From the NCBI GenBank assembly GCA_022829145.1, contig CM040755.1, positions 11,975,563 through 12,039,562 of the forward strand: 64,000 nt of DNA. Direction: 5' to 3'. Position numbers and translations under genes: made by a program. The notes beneath the pieces are model-generated. The model saw only the letters and a program-made list of their open reading frames with translations. It searched no databases and was not told the origin of the DNA. This stretch comes from Albula goreensis (Eukaryota; Chordata; Actinopteri; Albuliformes; Albulidae). Positions within the stretch are counted from its first letter, which is position 1, and every line of letters begins with the position of its first letter. Positions 1-13,216 of this stretch are shown here, in pieces.

Positions 1-3000
1 AGAACAAAGAACCACAGGAAAGCAAACAGCCTCTATCAATTTAACCAAGAGGGCTGGCTGACACCCCTGACTCTTTGGACTGAATCACCACCCCACCCCC
101 CAAACCCATCATAAAGATGGCACTCCAATCTGTTTCTCCACTTTCTCTCCATATAGTGAGTTTGTCTATTGTGGTTGGATGATGAGAATCTGTCTGGTGT
201 TTTGACTCACACTGAAGCATAATCATGAGTCAGCCATTTTTAAAAAAAAATACCCTTAGCAAATGCCCTAATGCTGAGTGGCTTACATTTTACAGATGGG
301 CAGTCATTTGAAATGAACAGGTAGTAATTCCAATGGAGAGCAGGTTGTGCCTAAAGTAGATACACCATGACATCAAATGTATACAGATGATGGATTTCTC
401 GGCCTGTGGTTTTTCATTTTTTTGCTGACTTAAGTCTCCCATCAAATGCTCAATACAAAACACCAGACCAGTGGAGAGTTTGTCAACAGAGAATGAAGTA
501 GCCTACAACCACACTCAGGTGACAAGGTGCATTAACATGGATGTAGGGGTAGTCTGGAGGAAAGTAACAAAGCAGCCCTACTTTAAAGTACCTCCACATC
601 TATGGAAATGCATGGTGGAAGCATTCAGTCATTGGGGCTATCTTCTCTCTCAGAGCCTCAGTACTATCCACTAATTTAGTAAAGTAAGTAGCTCACACCA
701 TGCCCAAGAAAACATAATATATCTGTGTCATAACAAATAAAAATGACATACAGATGCATTCAAAAGCAATGAAAAGCCTCTCTAAGGGCAGTGTAGGTCT
801 GATCATGGAGATTGGTTGAAGTGGAATTTCACAAAAAAACTGATTTAATAAATATTAAATGTCTTTATAACAAAGGTGGCCAATAATGTTGACCCACATC
901 TTTTATAAATGAAAAAATACTCATTCATTTCTTTAGATTCTTTCTAGAATATAACTTGTTTTTTGTTAATTACTTTTTTGTTAGTTCATTCTCAGCAAAG
1001 GATCTAAAAATTCTGGAGGTGAATGTATTTTTTGATTGCAGTTTAATAGAGAAATGGGTCTGCATAGTATTGTAGTCTTTCATTTTTATGAATAAATGCT
1101 AGTATAGAGGTCACCAGATTCCCAATTAGAGCTCCATTTTACAATCCAAACACCTGGCACAAAAAGATAATTTGTCAGAGCAAAGTTCATTTCATTGCAG
1201 CTAGGAATGCAGCCATGCTAACAAACATAACTTTGTGTGTGGTGTGAAATTGACAACCCCATAATTTTAGAATAACCATGGCAGAAATATAGGTGATATG
1301 CACCATTTAGACCATTGCACTAATTGTTTGAGAATAGAGGCAATGAAGCTAATTTCTGAAAGTGGTATAAGTTAACTCATTCATCCATTCACTCATTCAT
1401 CCTTTTTTCTTGCTTGAGTCCCCCCCCACGACCTAATTGTATTCTCAACCTGTCCTCATCACTGCAACTCTTCTCAGCTGGGGAGACCACAGACACCCAC
1501 ATGTCCCCCAAAACTCATGACATCAGTCACTGCCTCTTTTCACCTGGCTGCCCACAAACTGCCTTGCAGAGAAATGAATTTGGGTAATATATCATGTGCA
1601 GCTTTGTGGATGCCCTACTGACCACACCAGTGGGGGTCACTGGTGGGTACTGAGATACAGACATCCTTGCCAAATGAATCCCGCCTCCTTTGGGTACTGC
1701 CACGGCCAATTACACTTCACCCTGCAGGGCTGGCCTCCACAGTCAAAACAGGCATGGTCTGGATTCTGCAGCAGAACTGGTCTTTGTGGAATTTAACTGG
1801 TGATTGCCACATGTCAAACAGCAGGGAAGCTTCTGACAGGGTAATGAAAGCCTGAAAAGGGAGTGCAGAAATGGAAAGAACTACATGGTAGCAGAAACTT
1901 TAAAATGACAACAACCAAAAACAGGAAAATTAACTATCATTTGCAGTTATTAATACTGACAGCTGTGACCTGATTAAGATGAATAAAACTTGGAATGAAA
2001 TTTGCCTTCTTGAATGGTGAGAAACCATCTGTACGCTAGTTCAGAACGCAGAGAAACGTCAACAATGTGCTGATGGCTTTTTTTTTTGAAACAGCAGAGT
2101 TTTGAAACAATAAAACAATAAAACAAACAAGGAGGCTCCCATCATGCCCTGTCCCTAAAGACACACGTCACATCACGCCCGACACAGTCCGCTGGACCGG
2201 GCCAGAACCGTGCCGTTAGGAGGCACATTCCAATGCACTCCAGCTGCAATTAAAAAGCAACAAGAAACCAACAGCATAACGATGGTTTGGCGTGGACACA
2301 GCATTACAACATACAAACAAGCCTCTGCAGTTCCTCACTGAGGCCTAGTAATTGGTATGAACTCCACTAAAGACGACTGCCTTTTTTACAGTGCAATTTT
2401 ACTACCGATGTAAGACACACAGCATAGAGAGCTTTATTTAAGATTTATTGCCTGATACAGACTTTGCAGATTACAAGACATGGTATTTTCACCAATAACA
2501 GGCCTCCTTTTTCTCCTCATAATAAATACCACCCTGCCATAAGATTGGGATTTGAACATGAAAAACAACAACCACAATAGTCTATTGTTCTGCAAAACTT
2601 GTACAAAGCTTCCCCCCAAGCCTTCACACCTGCAAAGTTATAGAGAATGTTAGCAATAATAATATTTGACATTGTGCCTATTATATTTCATGACCCTTTA
2701 AACAAAGTTAGTGCTCTCAATTTGTAATGTCTGGCACAATTCCCTGAGTAGCTGCTAATTTACACTCCTGGTACTTGTCAATTGGTGCATTCAGAAAACA
2801 AGGGGCATGATTTCACATGAAAAGAATGGAAATAATGAAAAGCAGAATCTTGTTGCATGTACCAAGTTCTATTAAATGATAAGTCTATCTCAGCATTGTG
2901 GTCATGACAGCGAAAACATTTCAGAAGTATTATGGCATAGATGTATCGAAGGTATTCATAAAAAAGTGTATTTTGGTTTTTGGAACTACAGCTGAATTAC

Positions 3001-6000
3001 ATTAAATTTCCCCTCATTCAGAAATTTATATTAATATTTATTAGACCAATTAGGCAAGAACCTCAAGAACCCCATCTCATTTCCAAGCATACAGTGACGG
3101 TGTGTGACAAGTTTTCAAAATACGCACTTCAAAAACCGTCATGACACAACCAGGAAAAAGCTTTCCAGTCCAAGCTATGTATCTACAGCATTACCAGAAT
3201 ATATCAATAAAATGACAAGACTTTATCCTGCTACAATGTTAACATGACATTGTTACATCTCTGGAAAATACAGCACTAGCTTTATAAATGAAAGATATAA
3301 AGTCAAATCTGCACTTGGTGGGCTGCCGCCATCACTATGATATGTGTGCCTGGTGCGAGGAAACAAAACATTAAAAATAAATCAATAAATACACAAATGG
3401 AGAGTAGAAAACTGGACAGAAACATGTTGTTGTAACATTATTCTGAATAGAAGAATGGGAATTTTCCCCCTCATTATTACACAAGTTGCTGGGCAATAAA
3501 CTGCTTTCTCTTCCCTACTGTGTCCTGGCAACCACTCAGTTTCCCTGTGGAGATGGTTTCCTTAAAGTGATGAGGTTTTGACAGGCCACGGAACTGGCTG
3601 CTTCATGCCATGCCAGCCCAGAAACGGGCCAGCCGGGAACGCTGGCAGCTTCTTGGCTGCTTCCACAGACCCAAGATCTCAGCCTATTTCTCACTTTTTA
3701 AAAACACTTCTGCTTCATAATTGTTATGCAAAGTTCACAAAATAACCATCATTGTGGAAATTTGATATAAAGGCAGTGACAATTTTGATGTTCAAAAACA
3801 TAAAGAAAATGTTGGTTTCCTTTTGTTTCCAAGCACCATACAGTATAAGTGGAGCAGGTGCAGACTCAAAGCCATGTAGTCTGACTAAGAGAGACACACA
3901 GAACTGATATTGGGAAATAAGTCAGTCCCGAGTTTAAGGATTATGTGTACAATACTGTGATAAGAGTATTGGGATTTATTCATTTAAAATCATTGAAGAG
4001 ACATATACACTAAATGCTATTAGTGAAATGAATACTGAGGTTTTTCATCCCTGGGGATGTACTCATGCACCAAAATTGGCAACTGTGTGGATTTAGCAAG
4101 CTAAACTATTTTAAGTAATTTTTCAGTAATTCCTGCCACATTTAATTTTCCCTGTAATGCAAACCACATAAAAATCCATCAAAAGGTTTTTTAGACTGAT
4201 TTCACCAAGTAGAATTGCTGTGACTTTGCATCACTTCTCATTCAACCAATCATAATGTCTTTGCTCTGGGTGTACTAGCACCTAAATCACAGATAATCAC
4301 AGACACACAAAGCAGAACAAGAGCCTGCATCAGGATACAACAATGCAATAACAATGCTGCCCTCTGGTGAATGGTTATGGTTACTGCACTGGATCCAGCT
4401 GAACAGTGAGCCTGCTGAAAGTTAGACAGCATTTATTGATTTCTTTTTATTTATTGAGCGAATGGAACAGTCTGTTGATCTACCCCACAATAAACAACAC
4501 AAACAAGCACTGTTTTGAACTGTTTGAAAATCAAGAAATCAGACAGTAATATACACCCAACACCATGCTTACCTATGGTAACTTCATTTCTTCATTGCAT
4601 GTTGCCCATCTATGTCAAGTCACTTTAAAGCCAGTCTTTTGGCTGTTGATTACTGCTTGGACAGAGACGCAAGAAGCCTGAAAACCATTTCAGGAAGCTG
4701 ATAAACAGAGGCATACAGGGATACTGAAATACTTTTATTATTGCCTGGTCAGGGGGCATCCATTTAAGTGCTCTTCATGCTGAGTAATTCACAAAGCATA
4801 TTAACCTAATTAAATCTTGAGATTGCAAGCCTTGTAAATTGAATCACTTCTTGTTCAATGATTTACACCCTTTGGAAAAAGCAGCATGCAATTTGATTCA
4901 TTCAGCTAAGAATATTTCATCCATGCTCTCATGTAGCAAAGCTACCCCAGTGATGCAAACCAAACCCCTGAAATATGCAAATTAATTACAATATATAACT
5001 TTTTTACTCAAACATTTGCAACACATTACATCATACTTCTGCTGCATAAATATATACGTAACTTCCAGCATTAAAACTTTCATTGAGAAGCACCACTGTT
5101 TATGATGTCAATGACAAATGTCAAAGAATATGAATTTCCCACATCCATTTTAACCACTTCAAATATTCAAGAAAATTACATACAAGATGCTTTTTTCTTG
5201 TCAGGGATGTAGCCCTAACAAATTTCTTCACCAGAAAATGTCTTACTTTGTGTATTGAATTCATGGAATACAACCTCTTTGTAAAATTCAGATATTGGAT
5301 GTCAGAGAATACAGATTTTTCCATACCATGTTCAAACATTTCAACAGTTTATGAAAATGAGATACGACCATGCTGATTTCTTAACAGGGAATTTGCATTT
5401 TAAAAATCTGTCATTTGATGTAAACTTAGCTGCCTACACAGAAGCAATAAGAAACCATACAGGAATACATGTGGGGCAAAGACATGGCAATCTGTAAGGG
5501 TGACTTTATCAGTAACCCAAACAGTAGCACTAGCCTTGTAACAATAACTCACTGCAAACAACGCTGTCAACAGAATTTAAACACTGGGGCTTATGATCAG
5601 CTGGGAAATAAAACGTCTTACATGCATGAAGATTTATTTTGAAACACAACCTTCCATGAATACCACAAAGTAAAGACAAACACACCACTGCAAGTAAATA
5701 AATGAACACACGGATTTTATGAAAGAAATGTGAATCTCAATACAAAAAAGGGGGCAGAGGCATCAGATTCAGACAGAACTGCTTTAAGAGGACGGGAGAT
5801 AAACAGAAACTCTATCCGCTAAGTGCTGCTGAAACAAAAAAGGGCCAAATTATTTCACATCCTTAGTGCTTTGAGGGGAAGAAAACACAAGACAAAAACA
5901 AGAGATGGAAACAAGAAAAGTGAATGAGCTCAGAGAGCGTAACCAGGCAAACATGATGGGTTAAGTCTACAGAGAACACAAAGCTTGCACCGCGTGCGTC

Positions 6001-7160
6001 TGCACATCATGTGTGCGGTCTATGACAGCCCTGGCAAGCTGTTGGAGCTGCATTCTTTATCATATTTTATTTTGCCCCACCTATGCCAAAATTATGCGGC
6101 GGCGCCATGGGACGTGAGCTCTCCGTCTCTTGGAGCAAATCACTTGCAGGCTACTTCACATGCAATTTTATCAACCTGAGGTAAGGGGGTGTGGGCCTCC
6201 GCGAAAGTATAAACAACTTTGCAAACTAACAACTTAAAGGCTGGGGCTATATCATGCGTGCTTGGTTCCAGCTCGGCCGTATCGACGTGCTCATGAATGA
6301 TGGCATGATTATGGGTGACAGCGGATGCCGTGGAGCGGAGCTCATGAAGAAATCCGGTGCTAAATTGGTAACAGTCTCCGTATTTATGTAAGCAAGGTAA
6401 GGCCTAATTAATACCAGCACCAGGACGATCCATTCTGGACATTTCTGACATATTTATTATTGGAAGTCGGGCAGAGTTGTCTGGAGTCCATCAGGCGAAA
6501 CGTCTAAACTCAGCAGCCAGATGTTTGTTTAAGCAAACCCGCCCCCGCCCTGAACGCTCCAGTGCCTATTACCAGGGGTTATCATGGAGCATCAACACTC
6601 AGTTCCAGTTACATCTCCTTCATTCCTCTCTGCCCCTCATCTTTGGCATTTCTTTCCCTTTTTTCATCTTAAAAATTCCTGGCAGGTATTAAAAAATGAT
6701 GACCTTTTCCATAATCGGAGCATGAGAGAGGCACAGCTGTGCAGATGAATGTTAGGTTGGCCTTCCCTATCGATAGAGGTTGAACTGAAAACTGTACCTG
6801 TGATTTGTCGACTCTCTCAGCTGCCATCCCACCTTTCCCTGCCAGTCAGAGGAGAGACATCATCTGAATCAAATCCAGATGTAGGAACTTCCGCTGCTGA
6901 CCCAGATACTTCAAGTGCTCAACATTTCACCACCCATCTACAGACCTTCCCTAATCACATCACTGACTTACATGCTGATAACATTACCGAATGTAACAGA
7001 AGGGCCTCTACACGGTCTTCATCAAATTTCAAAAGGGTTAAGAAAACAGCAACGCAATACCAATCCCACTTTCACTTTACACTCATGTGTTAATTTAAAA
7101 TGGCATAATGACTTTAGCCAACCTCAATTAAATAAAAAACTTAAATAGTATGGAAAATGT
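1..7160. other. intergenic left flank, no gene seen
   Basis: AT-rich DNA with only short open frames that lack coding character. Two slightly CpG-richer patches (about 2160-2240 and 5980-6400) might be regulatory, but nothing in them is specific. In mammals ALDH1A2 lies tail-to-tail with POLR2M on this side; I saw no exon of it here. Confidence 0.5.
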
Positions 7161-7166
7161 TTTATT
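7161..7166 (-). terminator. candidate POLR2M poly(A) signal
   Basis: The plus strand reads TTTATT, so the minus strand carries AATAAA about 520 nt after the POLR2M stop codon. It is the nearest canonical hexamer I noticed. The site is inferred without transcript data. Confidence 0.4.
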
Positions 7167-7683
7167 TTAAATAAGCAGAGGAAAAAACTTCATACAAAAA
7201 TATATGTTGTCTCAGTGTTTTCATAATTAGTTTTTATCCACATTTCTTTGCGCATTCATCAATGACACAGGTGTGCTTGGGCAAATGTAAGGAAATGCGT
7301 CAGAATCTCCTTCATGACTGACACTCTCCTGTCAGTGAGTGCAGAGAATCCTTTACTCACCCACTGCATCATGGGATGCTTAGCAATACTGAGATTGACA
7401 ATCATTAACAAGTGTCAAAGTGAGGTTTTTGGTAATGTTTCAGATCAACTGAGCAGGTAATCCCATCAATTACACCAATCACAGCAAACCACAAGAGTCA
7501 GCTGAGACCATATAAATTTGTATCCTGGCAAACGTGCACTCTGGGCATGGGTTTCTCTGTGGTGTTGAGCGCTGGATCAGTTTTTCACCACCATATAAGA
7601 AATGTTTTTGCACCCATGTAACATCGCCCATGTCACAGCAGGCAGGTGCTCCTCAGGGAAACTTGGTCTACATTGCTGCTGAT

Positions 7684-7827
7684 CTAACCCTCATCCGAGG
7701 AGGGCTGGGTGCCGTCATCATGCACTTCCCTGTACCTGCCCATCTGGCCCCCTTCCGGGCTGTAGCTGCCCATGCTGACGCCCAGCCTCTCAGACAGCTT
7801 CTGAGCTGCCATCTTGGCTTGCAGCTC
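7684..7827 (-). CDS. POLR2M: POLR2M exon 4 (stop)
   Basis: It encodes residues 322-368 followed by TAG. The first part, [20 protein letters not shown], and the acidic end match the Gdown1 C-terminus. The acceptor is gttttag|GAG. Confidence 0.95.
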   Translation of the reverse strand, partial: ELQAKMAAQKLSERLGVSMGSYSPEGGQMGRYREVHDDGTQPSSDEG

Positions 7828-10737
7828 CTAAAACACAGGACACAAAGAAGCGCAGCAAAGCTCCGTAAAACAAGGTTAAGAGAAAAATCCAGCTGGTTTA
7901 TAACAGCCACCTGTGTCATCATACAGGTAGTCCTTCTGCTGCCTCCGCTCATTTCACGAGAGGTTGTGTGTAGGTTCGGTAAATATGATACTTAATGTTC
8001 TTCATTTAACTACTAGCCAGAATACAGATCACAAATGTATTGCTATTTCAATACAACTTGTACATTTTACAATGAAAAAAGTCGGCATGAGTATCTCATG
8101 GACTATCCAGCCAGCATAATCTATAATTAGGCAGAGCTTAGTAAAAATGTGCTTGCTTAGTGGTTAGTCCATTCTGGACATAGCTGTCAACACAAATCAT
8201 ACTTAAAGTTTCTATGCCTTTCAATAGCTCAAAAAGCTTACCAAAGAGAGCACACCATAATTTATCAAATCACACATACAAAATTACATGCCTATGGCAT
8301 TTATGTTCTCTGCTACTTCACATCATCCTGACCATTTTAAAAACAATCATCTACATGTGTGGGTATTTGCCATCAATCAGTCAAGAAATTAAGTGTAAAA
8401 TAACATTCCAACATTGCAACTGGCAATATTGCAAGATACTAGAAAATACTTGATGGAAAATGTACTACAATATCAAATCAGAAAACCTGTTATTTGTGTA
8501 GGAAAACATGCTGGAGGCATTACTTTTTAGACATAGCTCAACATAATATTTTGGATCTTCACAGATACATGGATGCTCTGTGCATACTGTTCCACTCACC
8601 ATGTAGCATAGTAAGAATGCTGATATTATTTGTGTTAGCATTGTCAGCAATATCTGAACATGAATATTGCTAGATTTGATAGTGAAAGACATCAAACTGT
8701 ATAAATAAAGTAAAAAAAATAATTCAGAACCAATCTTGCATTTAGAAAGCAAGGTTTTCATTTATTTTAACTCAGTAGACTTTATTCTCCTGACTAATGC
8801 ACTTCAGTTGCTCACCTAAATCACCCAGCTGTGGACATGTTCAATGTGCACATATCTTCCTAGCAAATCTATTCATTTACCAGTTTGGGTGTGTGTGGAA
8901 GATGAAGTGGAACATGATGATGATGATGACACCTCATTCTCCTCTGGAACTTCCCACACTGTGTTTGTTATGTCAAAATAAACTAACCAAAGTGTTCCCC
9001 CTTTTACTGCACACGTGAGGGTTTGACACGGCCTGCTCACCTCATACTTCCTGGTCTGTTCCCTCTGCAGGGCAGCAGACTCCTCCAGCGATAGCAGCTG
9101 AGCTGGGCTGTGGTGGAGCAGAGGCAGCTTGGCGGCAGTGATGTCATCCAGGTGCTTCCTGTCCCGTTGTCTCCTGGCATCGGCAGACAGCTGCTGCGCC
9201 CCTCCGGGGGATCGACTGGGCGAGGAGGAACCGGACAGGGAGCCGTCAGGCCTGTGGGCCGGCCTGTGTGGACAAGATGAAAGCCACCATTACTTATGAA
9301 TTTTGTTCATACTGGAATGGCTATACGTACACCAACCAGAGATGTAAAAATTAAGGTAAATGAGCCCTGTACTGGGCAGAGCTATAATGAGCTGTCAAGC
9401 ACTGAATGGTCAGAACCAATCTGTGCTCTCCACAGAAAAATTTTGAAACAATATTGAACATGATTATTCATGATTATGTAATGAACAATTATTAGTTCAA
9501 ACCAGCGGAGGTTCTGACCCATGTTTTTTTCATGATGTTTCATTCTGCCATCACCAGCACAAGCTACTCACTGGTTAGGCTTGAACTTTGGCCTCCTCAT
9601 GGCTGTGGTCATCTCTGCCTTCTCCAAGACTTCTATATAATGTGGCTTTTTCTGTGGCTGCTTGCTTTGACACAGACCATCTTCAGCGCCACCGCTGGAC
9701 ATGTCAACGGGCACCCTGCTGGAACCAATGGTGTCATTTGACAATGACACCTTCCCCAATGCATCAGCTAGGTCACCGTCCACTGTCCTGTTAGGGGTGA
9801 CAGAGATCCCCTTGCCAGAATCAGATGCTGCCGTCTCCATTCTAACCACAGCAGACACTGAGGAACTGGCATAGTCCTTACACTCGTCAGCACTGACATT
9901 TTCTTGTGCTCGAGGGGCCTTTGAAAAACTATCCAGTTGATCAACAGATCCATGGGGTGGGACTGTGTCCTGCCAGTCTTTGCGAGGAGTCTCTGAGACC
10001 GCCATGCCGAGCGTGTCTGCGCAATGCCCTGGCTTCCGCTGGCGTAGGGCCTGCTGATACTTGGACTGGAACTCTGCCCTGACGGCTGAAAGCATGTCAC
10101 ACTTTTTCTCCTCCTCTTCATGGTGGGCCAGAGCCAGACGCACCCTCTCCACAAAGTCTGATATCTTCCTCCCCTTATCAGGAAGGGACTGAATGAACTT
10201 CCTTCAAAACAACCAGGACAAAACATCAACTGCATATTAAAACTGGTCATAAAGCATACTAAACTAGTTTAACAGCAGCAAAATGGCTATCATACACTAA
10301 AATACATTATAACATACATTTCAGTAATGCTAGCAAAAGAACAGCCCCAGGTCTCTTGCCAGTCTCAGTACGACTAATCTGGTTAAATTAAAGTTAGGTA
10401 CATAAATAGTGACAACCCTAATTCCAAGTGATCAGGTGGACATTCTGTGGCAAGCAATTATCTTTCGCTAATGACAGTATGGAGAGGGAGCGATAAATCA
10501 TTAAATATCATCCAAAACATGTAAAACAAAAGCCGCCAAAGTTATCAAAAAGCAGTGTAGATCGTAACTGGAGCTGTCTGTAAATGTATATTAACAGGCT
10601 GACTTAGCATGTGGGTCGCCAACTTACTTATTAGAAAGGAGTTTCTCCTGTCGGGATAAAATTTCACAGAGCTCCTCTTTACTCTTGCTCTGAAGATCAC
10701 CAATGTGCCCCTGCCGTTCAGTCCACGACGAGGACAT
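7684..10737 (-). CDS. POLR2M: POLR2M / GRINL1A (Gdown1), RNA polymerase II subunit M
   Basis: This gene encodes Gdown1, the nuclear Pol II-associated subunit that defines Pol II(G), blocks initiation by competing with TFIIF and TFIIB, and makes transcription depend on Mediator. Coding exons are 10737-10628, 10201-9572, 9263-9041 and 7827-7684, all with GT-AG introns. They join without frame break to 368 aa, the same length as the main human protein as I remember it. Conserved blocks include LPDKGRK at about residues 43-49 (the LPDKG motif is reported to contact the TFIIB ribbon site), [10 protein letters not shown] at the end of exon 2, [14 protein letters not shown] in exon 3, and the C-terminal [14 protein letters not shown]...GRYREV...SSDEG block. 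The middle of exon 2 is divergent and acidic/Ser-rich, as in the family. The start ATG opens the first exon shortly after ETS-like sites. The gene is intact and shows no oddities. Confidence 0.97.
7828..9040 (-). other. POLR2M intron 3, no feature
   Basis: AT-rich intron. The only low-complexity tract noticed is a short ATG-triplet run near 8917-8931. Confidence 0.6.
9041..9263 (-). CDS. POLR2M: POLR2M exon 3
   Basis: It encodes residues 247-321. A Ser/Pro/Gly-rich start leads to [19 protein letters not shown] and [19 protein letters not shown], both strongly conserved with human. The acceptor is cacag|G and the donor GAG|gtgagc, phase 0. Confidence 0.95.
9572..10201 (-). CDS. POLR2M: POLR2M exon 2 (large central exon)
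   Basis: It encodes residues 37-246. It begins with [14 protein letters not shown] and continues into a charged helix with EEEEKKC. A poorly conserved Ser/Asp-rich linker follows, and the exon ends in [10 protein letters not shown] and a basic PKFKPN stretch. The donor is CA|gtgagt, phase 2. Confidence 0.95.
10628..10737 (-). CDS. POLR2M: POLR2M exon 1 (start)
   Basis: It encodes residues 1-36 and begins [10 protein letters not shown]. The segment [17 protein letters not shown] aligns with the N-terminal helix of Gdown1. The donor is AA|gtaagt, phase 2. Confidence 0.93.
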
Positions 10738-10900
10738 TACTGTATACTTCCGACACAAAATGGCAAAATTTAGCTAACAAGCTATAACTTCACAGTATAT
10801 CTGAAAACAATAACAACCTCGCTGGTCATCTGGCGATGTGTTTCAACAACCTGCTCCTCAGTAACCAAGTTGTCATTCGAAAAGCGGAAGTACCATCGAA
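10738..10900 (-). promoter_or_regulatory. probable POLR2M promoter with ETS-like sites
   Basis: Just upstream of the POLR2M ATG the minus strand reads CGGAAGT (10746-10752), and a GCGGAAGT lies at 10884-10891. Such GGAA cores are common in TATA-less housekeeping promoters. The call rests on position and motif only. Confidence 0.35.
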
Positions 10901-11260
10901 AGTATTTAGCATTGTCAGAAATGTCGATTGCACCCTAGTGTTAGTCCTCCACACAGTTTTTTTTTCGTAGTAAGACCATCTTCGCACAAATTAAGAATTT
11001 CCAGAGAACTGGTTTTACACCTCATCATGGGCTTCGCGGTTGAAAATATATGATAGGGTTGAAAATAAGGGACTGTTAGTGACCAAGGTTAATATATAAT
11101 AACACATTAACCAGTGCACTGAGCACTTGGATGTCTGACTATAGCTGGACCTCTGCGTCTCTGCTCACCTTTTCCTACATCTGAATGGGTTTATGTGTTG
11201 ATAAAGTTAAAGGAAGCTCTCAACCCACATTGCCTGTTCCCAGCTGTGTAACATGGAGGT

Positions 11261-11286
11261 AGAGTGTTATGGATTTGATAGGAAAT
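11261..11286 (+). repeat. 26-nt near-copy of an exon of the unrecognised gene
   Basis: This 26-nt stretch differs by one base from 14289-14314, inside the exon at 14268-14321. The similarity fades quickly on both sides. It could be a relic of a duplicated exon. Confidence 0.5.
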
Positions 11287-11908
11287 CACTGGACTCTCCA
11301 ATCAGATCTAAACACAATTGACCATTTATAGAAAGTTCTATAACATGAAGTGTGGAGTACATGGAGGCTTCTGCTTGAATAATGGCCCAATCATAACCTC
11401 TGTAATGAAACTCTAACTTTACAATAACCAAGGAATACTTCTCGTTGTTGCTATTATTATCCTGTGTGGTTTACATTCATGTGTTTGGTTATTATAAATA
11501 GTCTAAGTCCCTTTGTGTTTTCTTTATTACACTGCTGCAATGTACTCATGCAAGTCGATCCTGGCCTCTAAAGAATGAGGAACCCTGCAGTGGTACAGAC
11601 AGGAGATAAAGCATGAGAAATGCTATGCATCCCATTTAGTTTCACTTACGGAGTTTGATGTGGACAGGTAAAAGTGTGCCAATGTGTAGATTTATGTAAC
11701 AAAGCATATGATGTGTGTGTTTCCTTTCTCGTCAGCTTGTTGGGCCCACACACGTGCAGTTTTGCTTTTTTGTTCTCTGTGGTATCACATCTCGATCTTT
11801 TTTTTTCATCTGCATTGAGGTTGAACCAGGCTCTGTGCTCTACATTCCCCATGCTCTACATTCAGCAATTAGCCAATCCCAAGACGTGATGCTTCCTGTT
11901 TTGTGTTT

Positions 11909-11928
11909 GTGTGTGTGTGTGTGTGTGT
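11909..11928. repeat. (TG)n microsatellite
   Basis: About ten uninterrupted TG dinucleotides. Confidence 0.9.
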
Positions 11929-12062
11929 ATCAGAACTCTTCTTTCTTAAGAGAAGAAATACTGAAGTTTAAAATTCTTGAAGTTTAAAAGTTTAAATCTA
12001 TTTTATAACTATAATGTATAGGGAGGAAATAATCATGTGTTACTATGTACAGTGTCGTCATC

Positions 12063-12114
12063 ATGATGCGACGGAAGAGCATCCCACGCTGTGTGTTGTT
12101 GACGCTGTTGGAGG
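12063..12114 (+). CDS. possible alternative first exon of the unrecognised gene
   Basis: ATGATG opens a frame MMRRKSIPRCVLLTLLE that ends at a strong donor, G|gtgagt, in phase 1. Joined directly to the exon at 13457 it stays in frame and gives a basic plus hydrophobic leader. If it is joined to the exon at 13213 instead, its frame stops early. It may therefore be an alternative coding start or a 5' UTR exon with a short upstream ORF. There is no transcript evidence. Confidence 0.35.
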
Positions 12115-12739
12115 GTGAGTTTGCAAAATTTGTAATCCCGGGATCATCATTTAAAACCTGTTCACCTTGAATTGCAGTAGTATATTTTGTTTACATGTTT
12201 GTACCTCAATGCATCATACACCCTGTGGCAAAAAAGCAAAACAATTGAAGGTGTATTAAAGTAGAAGCTGCCTCGCGTACACTTGGGTTTGTCGAGTGTT
12301 GAAAAAAGCTTTCAAGGAACTTGCAGTTCAAGTTCAGATTCATCTACAAATGTAAATAAAATAGTCATCCAAGGTAGTACTCATTAAAATGAGCATCTCA
12401 GTTGTACAGACTAGTAACTGGGGAATGTGTTCAACACATGCATTTATTAAAACTGGTTTTATTGTGGTTACCAGGTGAATGAATTGACATGGTTGAAGTA
12501 ATGAATGGGCAATATAAAACATAATCACAAATGAACAACCAGAAATTGTTGGCAGGGGATTGTCTTTAGTATTCAGCTGTTCTAGAGGTAGTTTGAGGAA
12601 ATGATTAGTGTGAACATGAAGAAATAAAGGAGCCTAAAAGGCATTCTGAAATGATTATTTTCCAAGAATAATAAGCGTGATCCTAAGTGTTTCTAAATAC
12701 TGTTGTAGAAAAAGTTGAACAAAAAGTAATGTGCATACT

Positions 12740-12780
12740 TTTCTTAATGGATAACTCTTAATGAGTTATCCATTAAGAAA
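12740..12780. repeat. perfect inverted repeat, 18-bp arms, 5-nt loop
   Basis: The left arm 12740-12757 and right arm 12763-12780 are exact reverse complements around the loop TTAAT. The arm is AT-rich (TTTCTTAATGGATAACTC). It could fold as a hairpin in RNA or extrude as a cruciform. Confidence 0.9.
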
Positions 12781-12939
12781 TCTGCAGTGTGTTTTCACTA
12801 GAACTAGGTTTATGATACTATATATCTGGACTTTCAAATGTACCATATATGAGGTGTATATTCAAAATAAATGAAGTGCTGATGTCAGAAAGTCACGTTT
12901 TACACAGTTGTCAGTGGATACTCCATAAATTGTAGTTAA

Positions 12940-12992
12940 ATGATGATTCTTGTTGGGCTGAAAGGCCTGTTCTTACCTTATGGTCTTACCCT
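12940..12992 (+). mobile_element. possible retroposon 3'-end fragment
   Basis: The motif GGGCTGAAAGGCCTGTTCTT resembles the tail motif of SINE/LINE families seen in several fish genomes (GGGCTGAATGGCCTGTTCTC type). It is recognised from memory only, and the element's borders are not visible. Confidence 0.3.
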
Positions 12993-13216
12993 TTATAGTC
13001 ATTTTAAGGATACCATTGTGATTTAAAAAAACAAAAAAACAAGATGTTTATTATGAAACTGAATTTGACAGTGCAGAGTATCATTTTGAGGAAGTATATT
13101 TTACCTAATTGAGAATGTACTCAATATTATGTTCTAGAAAATATTGAGAGTCATGTATTTCTGTGTTTGTACATGCATGTAATTTTACTAATGAATCTCC
13201 TTTTGGTTCCAGAAAC

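Larger units (their letters stand above)
10901..12062. other. intergenic spacer between divergent POLR2M and the plus-strand gene
   Basis: A roughly 1.3-kb gap (10738-12062) separates the two divergent first exons, which would allow a shared or paired promoter region. It holds a (TG)n tract at 11909-11928 and the 26-nt exon-like duplicate at 11261-11286. I saw no coding exon. Confidence 0.5.
12115..13212 (+). other. first intron of the unrecognised gene
   Basis: AT-rich. It contains the perfect hairpin at 12740-12780 and a stretch near 12940-12990 (TTGGGCTGAAAGGCCTG and following) resembling the 3' end of a fish non-LTR retroposon. No other feature was noticed. Confidence 0.45.

Noticed and set aside
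6749..7093. 114-codon plus-strand frame
   Set aside because: Composition is not protein-like, there is no homology I recognise, and it overlaps the POLR2M 3' region; likely chance.
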